Below, in pieces: positions 27,085 to 34,915 of a DNA stretch of 64,000 nucleotides; position 1 is the first letter of the stretch; every line of letters begins with the position of its first letter. The stretch comes from an uncultured Saprospiraceae bacterium. GTDB taxonomy: Bacteria > Bacteroidota > Bacteroidia > Chitinophagales > Saprospiraceae. The stretch is taken from the NCBI GenBank assembly GCA_937924805.1, contig CALDTZ010000085.1:1-64000 (forward strand), written 5' to 3'. The position numbers were made by a program, and so were the translations under genes. The notes beneath the pieces are model-generated. The model saw only the letters and a program-made list of their open reading frames with translations. It had not been told where the DNA came from and made no database searches.

Positions 27085-28146
27085 TTGACAAAGAAAATAA
27101 ATAGTCACGCACATCTACTTCCTTATCCTAGTCAGATCCCGGCGTTTATGAGGGAAAAGAAGTTGTTTTGGTTAACAAATGATCAAAAATTTATGTGCCA
27201 GGCTAATTGGCAGCGACCTATTACCGATCCAAGTTTTTTTCTTGAAGAAAAACTTCTTTGGATGGAAAAAAATAAGATAGATCACGAAATCGTATTAAAC
27301 TTATCTCAACTTTATTGTAATGGATTTGATAAACAAACGACGAAAGATGTTATCCGTTTTCAAAACGATTTCAATGCACAAATACAAGCTGACCATCCAA
27401 CAAAGTTTACTGGTGGATTTGTAGTAAACCCTAGGTATATAGATGATGCAATAAATGAAATAAAGCGCTGTGTATCGGATAATAATCAAGCATTATTGTG
27501 TCTACCCACTCATTTCATAGATAAAAACAATGATTGGTGTAGTATTGCGCATCCAGATGTTGAGCCAATATTTTCGCTAGCTGATACTTTAAATCTTGCA
27601 TTAGAAATTCACCCATATGATGCTGAAAAAATAATTCAATTAAAAAATATTAATTGGAGATTTCATCTTATTTGGATGTGTGCGCAAACAGCCGATGCTT
27701 ATCATTTTTATACATTAAATAATTACCCTGAAAAATATCCTAACCTCAGGGTAAGCTTTGCTCATGGTAACCAATTTGGTCAAATGGGCCATGGGCGGAG
27801 AGTACAAGGTTTTGTCGGCCGCCCTGATTTATTTGAAGGTAAAACGAACCCTGATGTACATTTAAAATCGAGCAATTTGTTTTTTGACACACTTGTACAT
27901 GATCCATATGCGCTTAGAATGATAAAAGATCGTCAAGGCATTAGCCAAATTATTGCTGGATTAGACGATCCTTATCCACTTGGAGAAATGGAATCTGTTA
28001 AAAACAGTTATCCGGGTAAAGTTATTGATGATGCCTTAAATATGGAATTTATAACCCAAGAAGAAAAAAAACAAATTTGGTATGACAATGTTATTCGTTG
28101 GATTGCTGGACCAAATCATTTATCTTTTTTAGAAAGAATACAATAA
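27085..28146 (+). CDS. 2-amino-3-carboxymuconate-6-semialdehyde decarboxylase (ACMSD)
   Basis: I choose TTG 27085, one base after the upstream stop, giving 353 residues starting MTKKINSHAHLLPYP; an earlier GTG lies inside the upstream gene. The amidohydrolase-2 zinc site is visible: INSHAHLLP (His-x-His), LEIHPYDAEK (His), SFAHGNQFGQMG (His) and AGLDDPYPLGEM (Asp). The VNPRYIDDAINEIKRCV segment and the RPDLFEG region fit ACMSD rather than other family members. It removes CO2 from ACMS and so keeps flux away from quinolinate. Confidence 0.93.
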   Translation: MTKKINSHAHLLPYPSQIPAFMREKKLFWLTNDQKFMCQANWQRPITDPSFFLEEKLLWMEKNKIDHEIVLNLSQLYCNGFDKQTTKDVIRFQNDFNAQIQADHPTKFTGGFVVNPRYIDDAINEIKRCVSDNNQALLCLPTHFIDKNNDWCSIAHPDVEPIFSLADTLNLALEIHPYDAEKIIQLKNINWRFHLIWMCAQTADAYHFYTLNNYPEKYPNLRVSFAHGNQFGQMGHGRRVQGFVGRPDLFEGKTNPDVHLKSSNLFFDTLVHDPYALRMIKDRQGISQIIAGLDDPYPLGEMESVKNSYPGKVIDDALNMEFITQEEKKQIWYDNVIRWIAGPNHLSFLERIQ

Positions 28147-28147
28147 T

Positions 28148-29413
28148 ATGATCAAGTTTGAAAGTGCTTTAGAGTTTGCTAAGAATATGGATATATTAGA
28201 TCCATTATCAAAATTCAGATCACAGTTTTATATTCCAAGGAAAAGTAATGGCGCTGAACATATCTATCTTACTGGTAATTCATTGGGTTTACAGCCAAAA
28301 ACGACTAGGTCTTATATTGATCAAGAACTTCGAGATTGGGAAAAACTAGGTGTAGAAGGTCATTTTCAAGCACAAAGACCTTGGATGCCATATCACGAAT
28401 TTTTAACGAAAGGAATGGCAAAAGTTGTCGGTGCAAACCCAAGTGAAGTGGTTGTTATGAATACATTGACTGTGAATCTTCATTTAATGATGGTTTCATT
28501 CTATCAACCAACAAAATCAAGGTTTAAGATATTGATTGAAAGTGATGCATTCCCTTCGGATCTTTATGCTGTGGAATCCCAGATAAAATTTCACAATCTT
28601 GATCCTAATGATGCATTAATTAAAGTTTTTCCAAGAAAAGGTGAAACGACCCTTAGGACAGAAGATATACTATCTACCATCGCATTACATGGAGATAGTT
28701 TAGCGTTAGTGATGATTGGAGGTGTTAATTATTATACGGGTCAATATTTCAAAATAAAGGAAATTACAGAAAAAGCGCATAGTGTCGGAGCTTATGCTGG
28801 TTTTGATCTCGCCCATGGTGCTGGGAATATTAAACTATCCCTACATGATGATGGGCCTGATTTTGCTGTTTGGTGTAGTTATAAATATATGAATTCAGGG
28901 CCAGGTAGTTTAGGTGGTTGTTTTGTACATGATAGACATGCGACGAATCAAAATTTACCAAGATTTGCTGGTTGGTGGGGCCACAATAAAAATACGCGTT
29001 TCAATATGAGACAAGATTTTGATCCGATTCCTGGAGCTGAAGGGTGGCAACTGAGCAATCCTCCTATTTTATCTATGGCAGCAATGAAAGCTTCTCTAGA
29101 TATCTTTGATGAAGTAGGGATGTCTGCTCTCGAAGAAAAGAGTAGAAAACTTTCTGCTTATATGGAGTATTTAATCAAGGAAATTAAGTCTGATAAGATA
29201 CGAATTATAACACCTGCAAACCCAGAAGAAAGAGGGTGTCAAATATCAATACAAATTGAAAAATCAAATAAAACGTTATTTAAACGATTAACCGAGAAAG
29301 GAGTCATTGCTGATTGGCGTGAACCAGATGTTGTGCGTGTTGCAGCCGTCCCTCTATATAACAGTTTTGAAGACGTATTTTTATTTGTTGAATTATTAAA
29401 AGAATCGATGTAA
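28148..29413 (+). CDS. kynU: kynureninase
   Basis: 421 residues of fold-type I PLP enzyme. Motifs: YLTGNSLGLQPKTTRSYI near the N-terminus, GVNYYTGQYFKI, the cofactor Asp in GAYAGFDLAHGAGN, the PLP lysine in VWCSYKYMNSGPGSLGG, and ADWREPDVVRVAAVPLYN at the C-terminus. It cleaves 3-hydroxykynurenine to 3-hydroxyanthranilate plus L-alanine. It begins one base after the ACMSD stop, and its TAA shares one base with the ATG of kmo (TAATG), a sign of translational coupling. Confidence 0.97.
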   Translation: MIKFESALEFAKNMDILDPLSKFRSQFYIPRKSNGAEHIYLTGNSLGLQPKTTRSYIDQELRDWEKLGVEGHFQAQRPWMPYHEFLTKGMAKVVGANPSEVVVMNTLTVNLHLMMVSFYQPTKSRFKILIESDAFPSDLYAVESQIKFHNLDPNDALIKVFPRKGETTLRTEDILSTIALHGDSLALVMIGGVNYYTGQYFKIKEITEKAHSVGAYAGFDLAHGAGNIKLSLHDDGPDFAVWCSYKYMNSGPGSLGGCFVHDRHATNQNLPRFAGWWGHNKNTRFNMRQDFDPIPGAEGWQLSNPPILSMAAMKASLDIFDEVGMSALEEKSRKLSAYMEYLIKEIKSDKIRIITPANPEERGCQISIQIEKSNKTLFKRLTEKGVIADWREPDVVRVAAVPLYNSFEDVFLFVELLKESM

Positions 29414-30756
29414 TGTCTAAAATAACAATAATAGGTGCAGGTCTTTGTGGTACACTGTTGGCTTTACGAATGGCTCAACGTGGGCATACGGTCGATTTAT
29501 TTGAAAAGCGTGATGATCTTCGCAAGGAAAAAGATGCTGCAGGTCGTTCTATTAATTTAGCATTATCAAGTCGTGGATTAAAGGCACTTGCCTTAGTCGG
29601 AATCAAAGATGATATATTAGATCATTGCATACCCATGTATGGTCGACAAATTCATTTTCTAAATGGAGATGAACGCTTTTCTAAATATAGTGCCAGGGAT
29701 AATGAATACATTAATTCAGTTTCTAGGTCTGGTTTAAATGGTCTACTTTTAAACAAAGCAGAAAACCATGAAAATATAAAAATCCACTTTCAACATCAAT
29801 GTGTTTTTGTCGATATTGATCAGGCTATCGCCAAATTTAAAACAAATGATGGTGCCGTACATACTATAACCTCTGATGTATTAATTGGGACGGATGGTGC
29901 AGGTAGTGTTGTTCGTAAGTCTTTAATGAAAAGCACAACCCGTTTATTATTTAATTATTCCCAACATTTCCTAAGGCATGGTTATAAAGAATTGTCAATT
30001 CGGCCGGGGAAAAATGGTGAATGTTTAATAAAAAAGAATGCTCTACATATTTGGCCTAGAGGTAAGTTTATGATCATTGCCTTACCAAATTTAGATGGAA
30101 GCTTTACAGTAACAATGTTCCATCCATTTGGAGGTGAGTTTGGATTTGAGGCTTTAAATTCAAAAGAAAAGGTTCTTACTTTTTTTAAGAAAGAATTTCC
30201 AGACCTCGTAACTCTTATTCCCCATCTTACAGAAGAGTATTTTGAAAATCCGACAGGTACTTTAGGCACTATAAAGTGTTATCCTTGGCAAGTTTACGGT
30301 AAAACACTCATTATGGGTGATGCATCGCATGCAATTGTACCGTTTTATGGTCAAGGTATGAATGCTTCTTTTGAAGATGTAGTTGTCTTTGATAAATCCT
30401 TGGATAAATTTGGAAACAATTGGGAAAAAGTATTCTATGATTTTCAAGAAAATCGAGTAAAAGATGCAAATGCAATTGCTGATTTAGCTTTAGATAATTT
30501 TATTGAAATGCAAGATCATGTAGCAGATCCAAATTTCATAAAAAAAAGAAATCTGGAAATGAAATTGGAAACTACATTTCCTGAATACAGAAGTAAATAC
30601 TCTCATGTAACATTCAATCCAGAAATGCCTTATCATAAGGCGAAAGCTTTGGGTAGAAAACAAGATGAACTTTTATTAGATTATTGTAAACAAGGATTGG
30701 ATGAAACCTTGGACTTAAAAGAGATTTTTAAGGTTTTACAACAATTACAATCGTGA
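29413..30756 (+). CDS. kmo: kynurenine 3-monooxygenase
   Basis: 447 residues of class A flavoprotein monooxygenase: N-terminal FAD loop ITIIGAGLCGTLLALRMAQ, the SINLALSSRGLKALALVG signature of KMO, the DG motif LIGTDGAGSVVRK and the second FAD site LIMGDASHAIVPFYGQGMNA. A C-terminal extension (about 380-447) matches the length of known KMO proteins and may associate with membrane. It hydroxylates kynurenine using NADPH and O2. It overlaps kynU by one base and the GNAT gene by 4 bp. Confidence 0.96.
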   Translation: MSKITIIGAGLCGTLLALRMAQRGHTVDLFEKRDDLRKEKDAAGRSINLALSSRGLKALALVGIKDDILDHCIPMYGRQIHFLNGDERFSKYSARDNEYINSVSRSGLNGLLLNKAENHENIKIHFQHQCVFVDIDQAIAKFKTNDGAVHTITSDVLIGTDGAGSVVRKSLMKSTTRLLFNYSQHFLRHGYKELSIRPGKNGECLIKKNALHIWPRGKFMIIALPNLDGSFTVTMFHPFGGEFGFEALNSKEKVLTFFKKEFPDLVTLIPHLTEEYFENPTGTLGTIKCYPWQVYGKTLIMGDASHAIVPFYGQGMNASFEDVVVFDKSLDKFGNNWEKVFYDFQENRVKDANAIADLALDNFIEMQDHVADPNFIKKRNLEMKLETTFPEYRSKYSHVTFNPEMPYHKAKALGRKQDELLLDYCKQGLDETLDLKEIFKVLQQLQS

Positions 30757-31214
30757 TAGAAATTCGCGAAATAACGATGCAAGATCCATATTATCAAGAT
30801 GAAAGGACCTTACGAAATATGATTCTGTTAAGGCCCATTGGTGTGGCAGATCATGCTTGGGAAATGCATGATGATATTTCTTGGCACTTTATTGCATTAA
30901 ATAAGAATGAGGTGATCGGATGTGTTGTTTTAAAACCATTAGATTTAGAAAAAAAGCATGTCCAACTTATGCAAATGGCTGTTGACACTACTTTTCAAAA
31001 GCGAGGAATAGGACGAATGTTAGTCGAAAAAATTCAATCGTTTGTTGCTAAAAACAAGATAAAAGACATCGTTTGTCATTCTAGAGATTATGCCGTTCCT
31101 TTTTATCAAAAAATGGGATTCGTAATTTATGGAGATCCTTTTGTTGAAGTCGGGATTGAACATCGACATATGCGATATATTACAAACCAACAGACCCTTG
31201 TTTATAATACGTAA
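30753..31214 (+). CDS. GNAT family N-acetyltransferase
   Basis: Starts at GTG 30753 within the kmo stop (GTGA overlap). 153 residues; the acetyl-CoA motif A is MAVDTTFQKRGIGRMLVEKI and motif B includes AVPFYQKMGFVIYGD. It looks like the small ElaA/PhnO-type group that acetylates amines. Its tight coupling to the kynurenine genes suggests acetylation of a pathway amine such as kynurenine, 3-hydroxykynurenine or an amino-muconate, but that is only an inference from position. No transcription terminator is evident after it. Confidence 0.85.
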   Translation: MIEIREITMQDPYYQDERTLRNMILLRPIGVADHAWEMHDDISWHFIALNKNEVIGCVVLKPLDLEKKHVQLMQMAVDTTFQKRGIGRMLVEKIQSFVAKNKIKDIVCHSRDYAVPFYQKMGFVIYGDPFVEVGIEHRHMRYITNQQTLVYNT

Positions 31215-31266
31215 ACTTTTCTTAGCTCAATTCCCATATTATACATATTGCAGATTTTTTCGTTCA

Positions 31267-31274
31267 TATCTTTG
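31267..31274 (+). promoter_or_regulatory. -7 promoter box before outer-membrane protein gene
   Basis: TATCTTTG matches TAnnTTTG and a TTG lies 16 bp upstream (31248-31250), slightly closer than usual. It is 43 bp before ATG 31318 and separates this gene from the kynurenine operon. Confidence 0.5.
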
Positions 31275-31317
31275 TTTACGATAGTAAAAAATATAACTTG
31301 AATTAAATTATAGCACT

Positions 31318-32196
31318 ATGAAAATATTCCAATATTTACTTTTTGTGGCTTTGTTTGCTTTTTCAACGCAAACTTTTGCCCAAGAAAAATCAGGTCGATC
31401 TAAATACTATTCCATAAAAACAGCAAACGGAACTGCGCATATTGGAAAATTAATAAGCCAAGATGAAGAAAAAATTATATTAGATACTGAAAAAATGGGT
31501 GAAGTATCGATCCCTAAGTATGTAATTGAAGAGATGGAGGAAGTAAAAAAGGACAAGAAAGGAAACCTCCCCGAAATTAAACAGGATAATGAATTTGCTA
31601 CGAGATACTTTTATACCACAAATGGTTTTAGTATTCCTCAAGGAGATGTTCATGCTACTTTTTCAGGAATTTCATTTGATGTACAAGTTGGGGTTACAGA
31701 TAGGATTACTGCGGGTATACAATCCTCATATTATGGGGTTCCGATTATTGGAACCATTAAATATAGCATACCATTTAATGAAAAGGTAAACTTTGCTGTT
31801 GGTGCCTTATTAGGGACAGGTTCTTGGGTATTACCCGATTTTAGTTTAGCATTACCTTTTGCTGCAGTAACCTATGGTGATCGTAGAAATAATGTAAACT
31901 TCTCGGTTGGTTATGGAGCAACTTTTATGGGAGGTGAAGGGGTAGCAGATAATATGCTTATCTCATTTGGTGCTGCTCTTTCTGGGAAAACCAGATTTAG
32001 TTTGATCTTTGATTCTATGTTGGTACCAGGTTTTACAAATGAAAACTTAGGAACAAGTGGATTAATCATTCCTGGTTTTAAATTAAGGTCAAGAAAAAAG
32101 GCTAGAGCTTTCCAATTTGGATTTGGTGTTGGTGTTTTTGATGGGATATTAGTTCCTTTGCCTTTGCCATTTTTTAGATATTTACAAAAGTTTTAA
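31318..32196 (+). CDS. outer-membrane protein, hypothetical
   Basis: 292 residues with a clear signal peptide (cut after TFAQ). Residues ~25-85 form a small charged domain (TANGTAHIGKLISQDEEKI, MGEVSIPKYVIEEMEEVKK) of a type that often precedes beta-barrels in Bacteroidota. The rest alternates aromatic and small residues in strands (FSIPQGDVHATFSGISFDV, VGYGATFMGGEG, FQFGFGVGVF) and ends in YLQKF with a terminal Phe. An outer-membrane location is likely. I cannot assign a function. Its end overlaps the convergent flippase gene by 4 bp. Confidence 0.75.
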   Translation: MKIFQYLLFVALFAFSTQTFAQEKSGRSKYYSIKTANGTAHIGKLISQDEEKIILDTEKMGEVSIPKYVIEEMEEVKKDKKGNLPEIKQDNEFATRYFYTTNGFSIPQGDVHATFSGISFDVQVGVTDRITAGIQSSYYGVPIIGTIKYSIPFNEKVNFAVGALLGTGSWVLPDFSLALPFAAVTYGDRRNNVNFSVGYGATFMGGEGVADNMLISFGAALSGKTRFSLIFDSMLVPGFTNENLGTSGLIIPGFKLRSRKKARAFQFGFGVGVFDGILVPLPLPFFRYLQKF

Positions 32197-33677
32197 GAGC
32201 GAATCACGTTTTTAATAAAGTCCTTTTCGAAAAAATAAATTACAATGATGTATGTAATAAGTATGAATGTATTTATTACATACATCATTGTTGTTTCGGG
32301 AACAGTCACAAATTGACTTAGCAAATATAAACTCAAAACTAAGAACATAATGACCCCAATTCTCATTAACGGATAAGGTATCTTATATAGTTTTTGCCCT
32401 AATACATAAGCTAATAAACACATTGTTGCAAAACAAGCCAAAGCAGCCCAAGCTGATGTTATAATACCATATATTGGTAAAAAGAGAATTGAAACGATTA
32501 ACGTAACGATTACACCTACTGTCGAAATGATGGCCCCATAGATTGTTTTATCCGCCAATTTGTACCAAATAGAGATATTATAATACAAGCCCAAAAAGAA
32601 ATAAGCAAATAATAATATGGGCACTACTTTATATCCTTCGCTATATTTACTTGCATCGACTAGGTGCTTTAATATATCTAAATACATTAACATTGCCAAA
32701 ATGATGAAACCTACGACAATCGTAAATGCTTTAAGAACATCACCATATACTTTGCGATCTTTTCGGTCTGCTGCATGTTTAAAAAAGAAAGGTTCTGCTG
32801 CATAATTAAACGCAGTGGTCACTAATCCAATTAATGCCGCAATTTTTTGCGGACCTGCGTAAATACCAGCTTCAGCTAAGTTACTATCATTGGTTCCTTC
32901 TAGTAAAAAGTGCTGTAAGGGAACTGCAAAAAATTGATTAATACTATTTGCAATACCAACGATAATGAGTGGTGAAGCATAAACAACCATTTTCTTCCAA
33001 ATCTTTGTATCAATATAGGACCATTTCGCCTTAAACAACCATGGACTCATGATAATAAACATCAAACCACTAACCATCAAATTAGAAACAAAAACATAAT
33101 CTACTTGGTCTTCAAAAATAAGTATGCTTTTAAATGATGAATATCCCTGATCTACCAGCCAAGGTGCCAACTTCAAAAAGAATAAAATAAAAACAATCGT
33201 TAGTATTATGTTCAAGATCCGATAAAAAACGAAGGTTTGTGGTTTGTCTTCTAAACGCATTCTTGCAAAAGGCAACAACAAGAGTACGTCAAATGCTATA
33301 ATACAAACAAACCATTTGACATAATGAATAGCGTCTCCGTACTGTAAAACACTAGCTATCCAAGGAGACAATAACAAACCTAATACAAGGAATACAAGGG
33401 TCGTACCGATCAAGGGAATTAATGAAGAGCTGTATGCTATATTTATATTTTCCTTTTTACTCCCGAATCTAAAAAAGGAAGTATCCATTCTGTAAGAAAA
33501 AAGAACAACTAATAAACTCGCGTAGGCATAAAGTTCAGAGTAAATGCCATAACTTTTGGTTGTCTTAAGTTCATAAGTAAGAAAAGAACTAATTAACAAA
33601 AAATATAACACTTTACTCAAAATATGACCAAAGCCATAAATCATCGTTTGTCCAGCTAATTTCCGTATTAATGACAT
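32193..33677 (-). CDS. polysaccharide biosynthesis protein / flippase (MOP superfamily)
   Basis: 494 residues with about 14 hydrophobic segments. The N-terminus LIRKLAGQTMIYGFGHILSK resembles the start of Wzx-type flippases, with YGIYSELYAYASLLVVLFSY in segment 2, and the pattern of paired helices continues to the end. Such proteins move lipid-linked oligosaccharides across the inner membrane. No glycosyltransferase genes are adjacent, so the substrate (O-antigen, capsule or lipid precursor) is not shown. It is divergent from the M42 peptidase and overlaps the preceding convergent gene by 4 bp. Confidence 0.85.
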   Translation of the reverse strand: MSLIRKLAGQTMIYGFGHILSKVLYFLLISSFLTYELKTTKSYGIYSELYAYASLLVVLFSYRMDTSFFRFGSKKENINIAYSSSLIPLIGTTLVFLVLGLLLSPWIASVLQYGDAIHYVKWFVCIIAFDVLLLLPFARMRLEDKPQTFVFYRILNIILTIVFILFFLKLAPWLVDQGYSSFKSILIFEDQVDYVFVSNLMVSGLMFIIMSPWLFKAKWSYIDTKIWKKMVVYASPLIIVGIANSINQFFAVPLQHFLLEGTNDSNLAEAGIYAGPQKIAALIGLVTTAFNYAAEPFFFKHAADRKDRKVYGDVLKAFTIVVGFIILAMLMYLDILKHLVDASKYSEGYKVVPILLFAYFFLGLYYNISIWYKLADKTIYGAIISTVGVIVTLIVSILFLPIYGIITSAWAALACFATMCLLAYVLGQKLYKIPYPLMRIGVIMFLVLSLYLLSQFVTVPETTMMYVINTFILITYIIVIYFFEKDFIKNVIRS

Positions 33678-33733
33678 CTAAGTTAAAGGTATAGTTAATC
33701 GTCGTTTTAAAACAAATTATTCTTCAATTCTTG

Positions 33734-33741
33734 TATTTTTG
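33734..33741 (+). promoter_or_regulatory. -7 promoter box before M42 peptidase gene
   Basis: TATTTTTG matches TAnnTTTG and ends 15 bp before ATG 33757. It overlaps the alternative TTG start at 33739, which therefore is unlikely to be used. Confidence 0.5.
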
Positions 33742-33756
33742 GTTCAAATTATCTTT

Positions 33757-34806
33757 ATGAAAAATATTGCCGCACTCGAAAAAATATGTCAGCTTCCTGG
33801 AGCTCCTGGATTCGAAAATAAAATAAGACAATATATCCTACAAGAAATAAAACCTTTTGTCGATGATGTAGAGATTGATGCCATGGGAAGTGTTCATGCT
33901 ATTATTCAAGGTAAGTCAGACAAACGAATCATGGTCGCTGCACATATGGATGAGATTAGTTTTATTGTAACTCATATCGATGATGATGGTTTTATAAAGT
34001 TTCATACTCTAGGTGGTTTTGATCCCAAAACACTTACTGCACAAAGAGTGTGGATTCATGGAAAAGAAGACATTATAGGTGTTATGGGGACCAAACCGAT
34101 TCACGTCATGCAAGCCGAAGAAAGGTCAAAAGCACCAAAAATCCAAGAATTTTTTATTGATACCGGATTACCGGCTGAAAAGGTAAAAGAACTAATTAGT
34201 ATTGGAGATCCTATTACAAGGGAACGAAGTTTTATCCAAATGGGTGAAAATTTGAATTCCAAATCTTTAGATAATCGTGTATCTGTTTTTATCTTAATAG
34301 AAACATTAAAGCGTCTAAAAAGTGTTGCACTTGACTACACAGTATATGGTGTATTTACTGTACAAGAAGAGGTTGGATTAAGAGGTGCAATTGCAGCTGC
34401 CTCAGGAATAAATCCAGTTTTTTCAATAAACCTTGATGTTACCATGGCCTATGATTTACCAGGTGCAGCTGCTCATGAACAATGTACCTCTTTAGGTAAA
34501 GGAACTGCGATTAAAGTCCTTGATGGAATGACTATTTGTGATTATCGAATGGTTCGATTTATGAAAAAGACAGCATCAAAATATAACATTCCATATCAGC
34601 TAGAAGTCCTTACTGCTGGTGGTACAGATACTGCAGGAATGCAACGACATGCTAATGGAGGATCTATTGCTGGAGGTATTTCTATCCCATGTCGGTATTT
34701 ACATCAAGTCATTGAGATGGTAAATAAAAACGATGTAGAACATTCGATTGATCTTTTGGAAAAATGTATTATAGAAATCAGTGACTATGATTGGGCATTT
34801 AAGTAG
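33757..34806 (+). CDS. M42 family metallopeptidase (glutamyl aminopeptidase/endoglucanase-like)
   Basis: I choose ATG 33757 (MKNIAALEKICQLPGAPGFE), because the upstream TTG lies inside a promoter box. 349 residues with the M42 dinuclear metal set: His-Asp in VAAHMDEISFIV, Asp in SLDNRVSVFI, catalytic Glu pair in TVQEEVGLRGA, Asp in SINLDVTMA and His in RYLHQVIEMV. It trims N-terminal residues from peptides in the cytosol, usually as a large tetrahedral oligomer. It is monocistronic, flanked downstream by a convergent terminator. Confidence 0.93.
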   Translation: MKNIAALEKICQLPGAPGFENKIRQYILQEIKPFVDDVEIDAMGSVHAIIQGKSDKRIMVAAHMDEISFIVTHIDDDGFIKFHTLGGFDPKTLTAQRVWIHGKEDIIGVMGTKPIHVMQAEERSKAPKIQEFFIDTGLPAEKVKELISIGDPITRERSFIQMGENLNSKSLDNRVSVFILIETLKRLKSVALDYTVYGVFTVQEEVGLRGAIAAASGINPVFSINLDVTMAYDLPGAAAHEQCTSLGKGTAIKVLDGMTICDYRMVRFMKKTASKYNIPYQLEVLTAGGTDTAGMQRHANGGSIAGGISIPCRYLHQVIEMVNKNDVEHSIDLLEKCIIEISDYDWAFK

Positions 34807-34841
34807 AAATAAAATCCTAATCATCAATCAAGAATGTTGTT

Positions 34842-34900
34842 AAAAAAGATCTTTGGCACTTAGGTGCCAACTTTAAGAACCTAAGTATGATCCAAAGATC
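34842..34900 (-). terminator. rho-independent terminator with nested hairpins after DUF5916 gene
   Basis: An outer stem GATCTTTGG (34848-34856) / CCAAAGATC (34892-34900) and an inner stem ACTTAGGT (34858-34865) / ACCTAAGT (34879-34886) form a long bulged hairpin. On the minus strand it is followed directly by six T residues (34847-34842), as expected downstream of the gene ending at 34916. An alternative hairpin TTGGCAC/GTGCCAA (34853-34870) competes with it. Confidence 0.7.
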
Positions 34901-34915
34901 AACCAAATTCTATCT

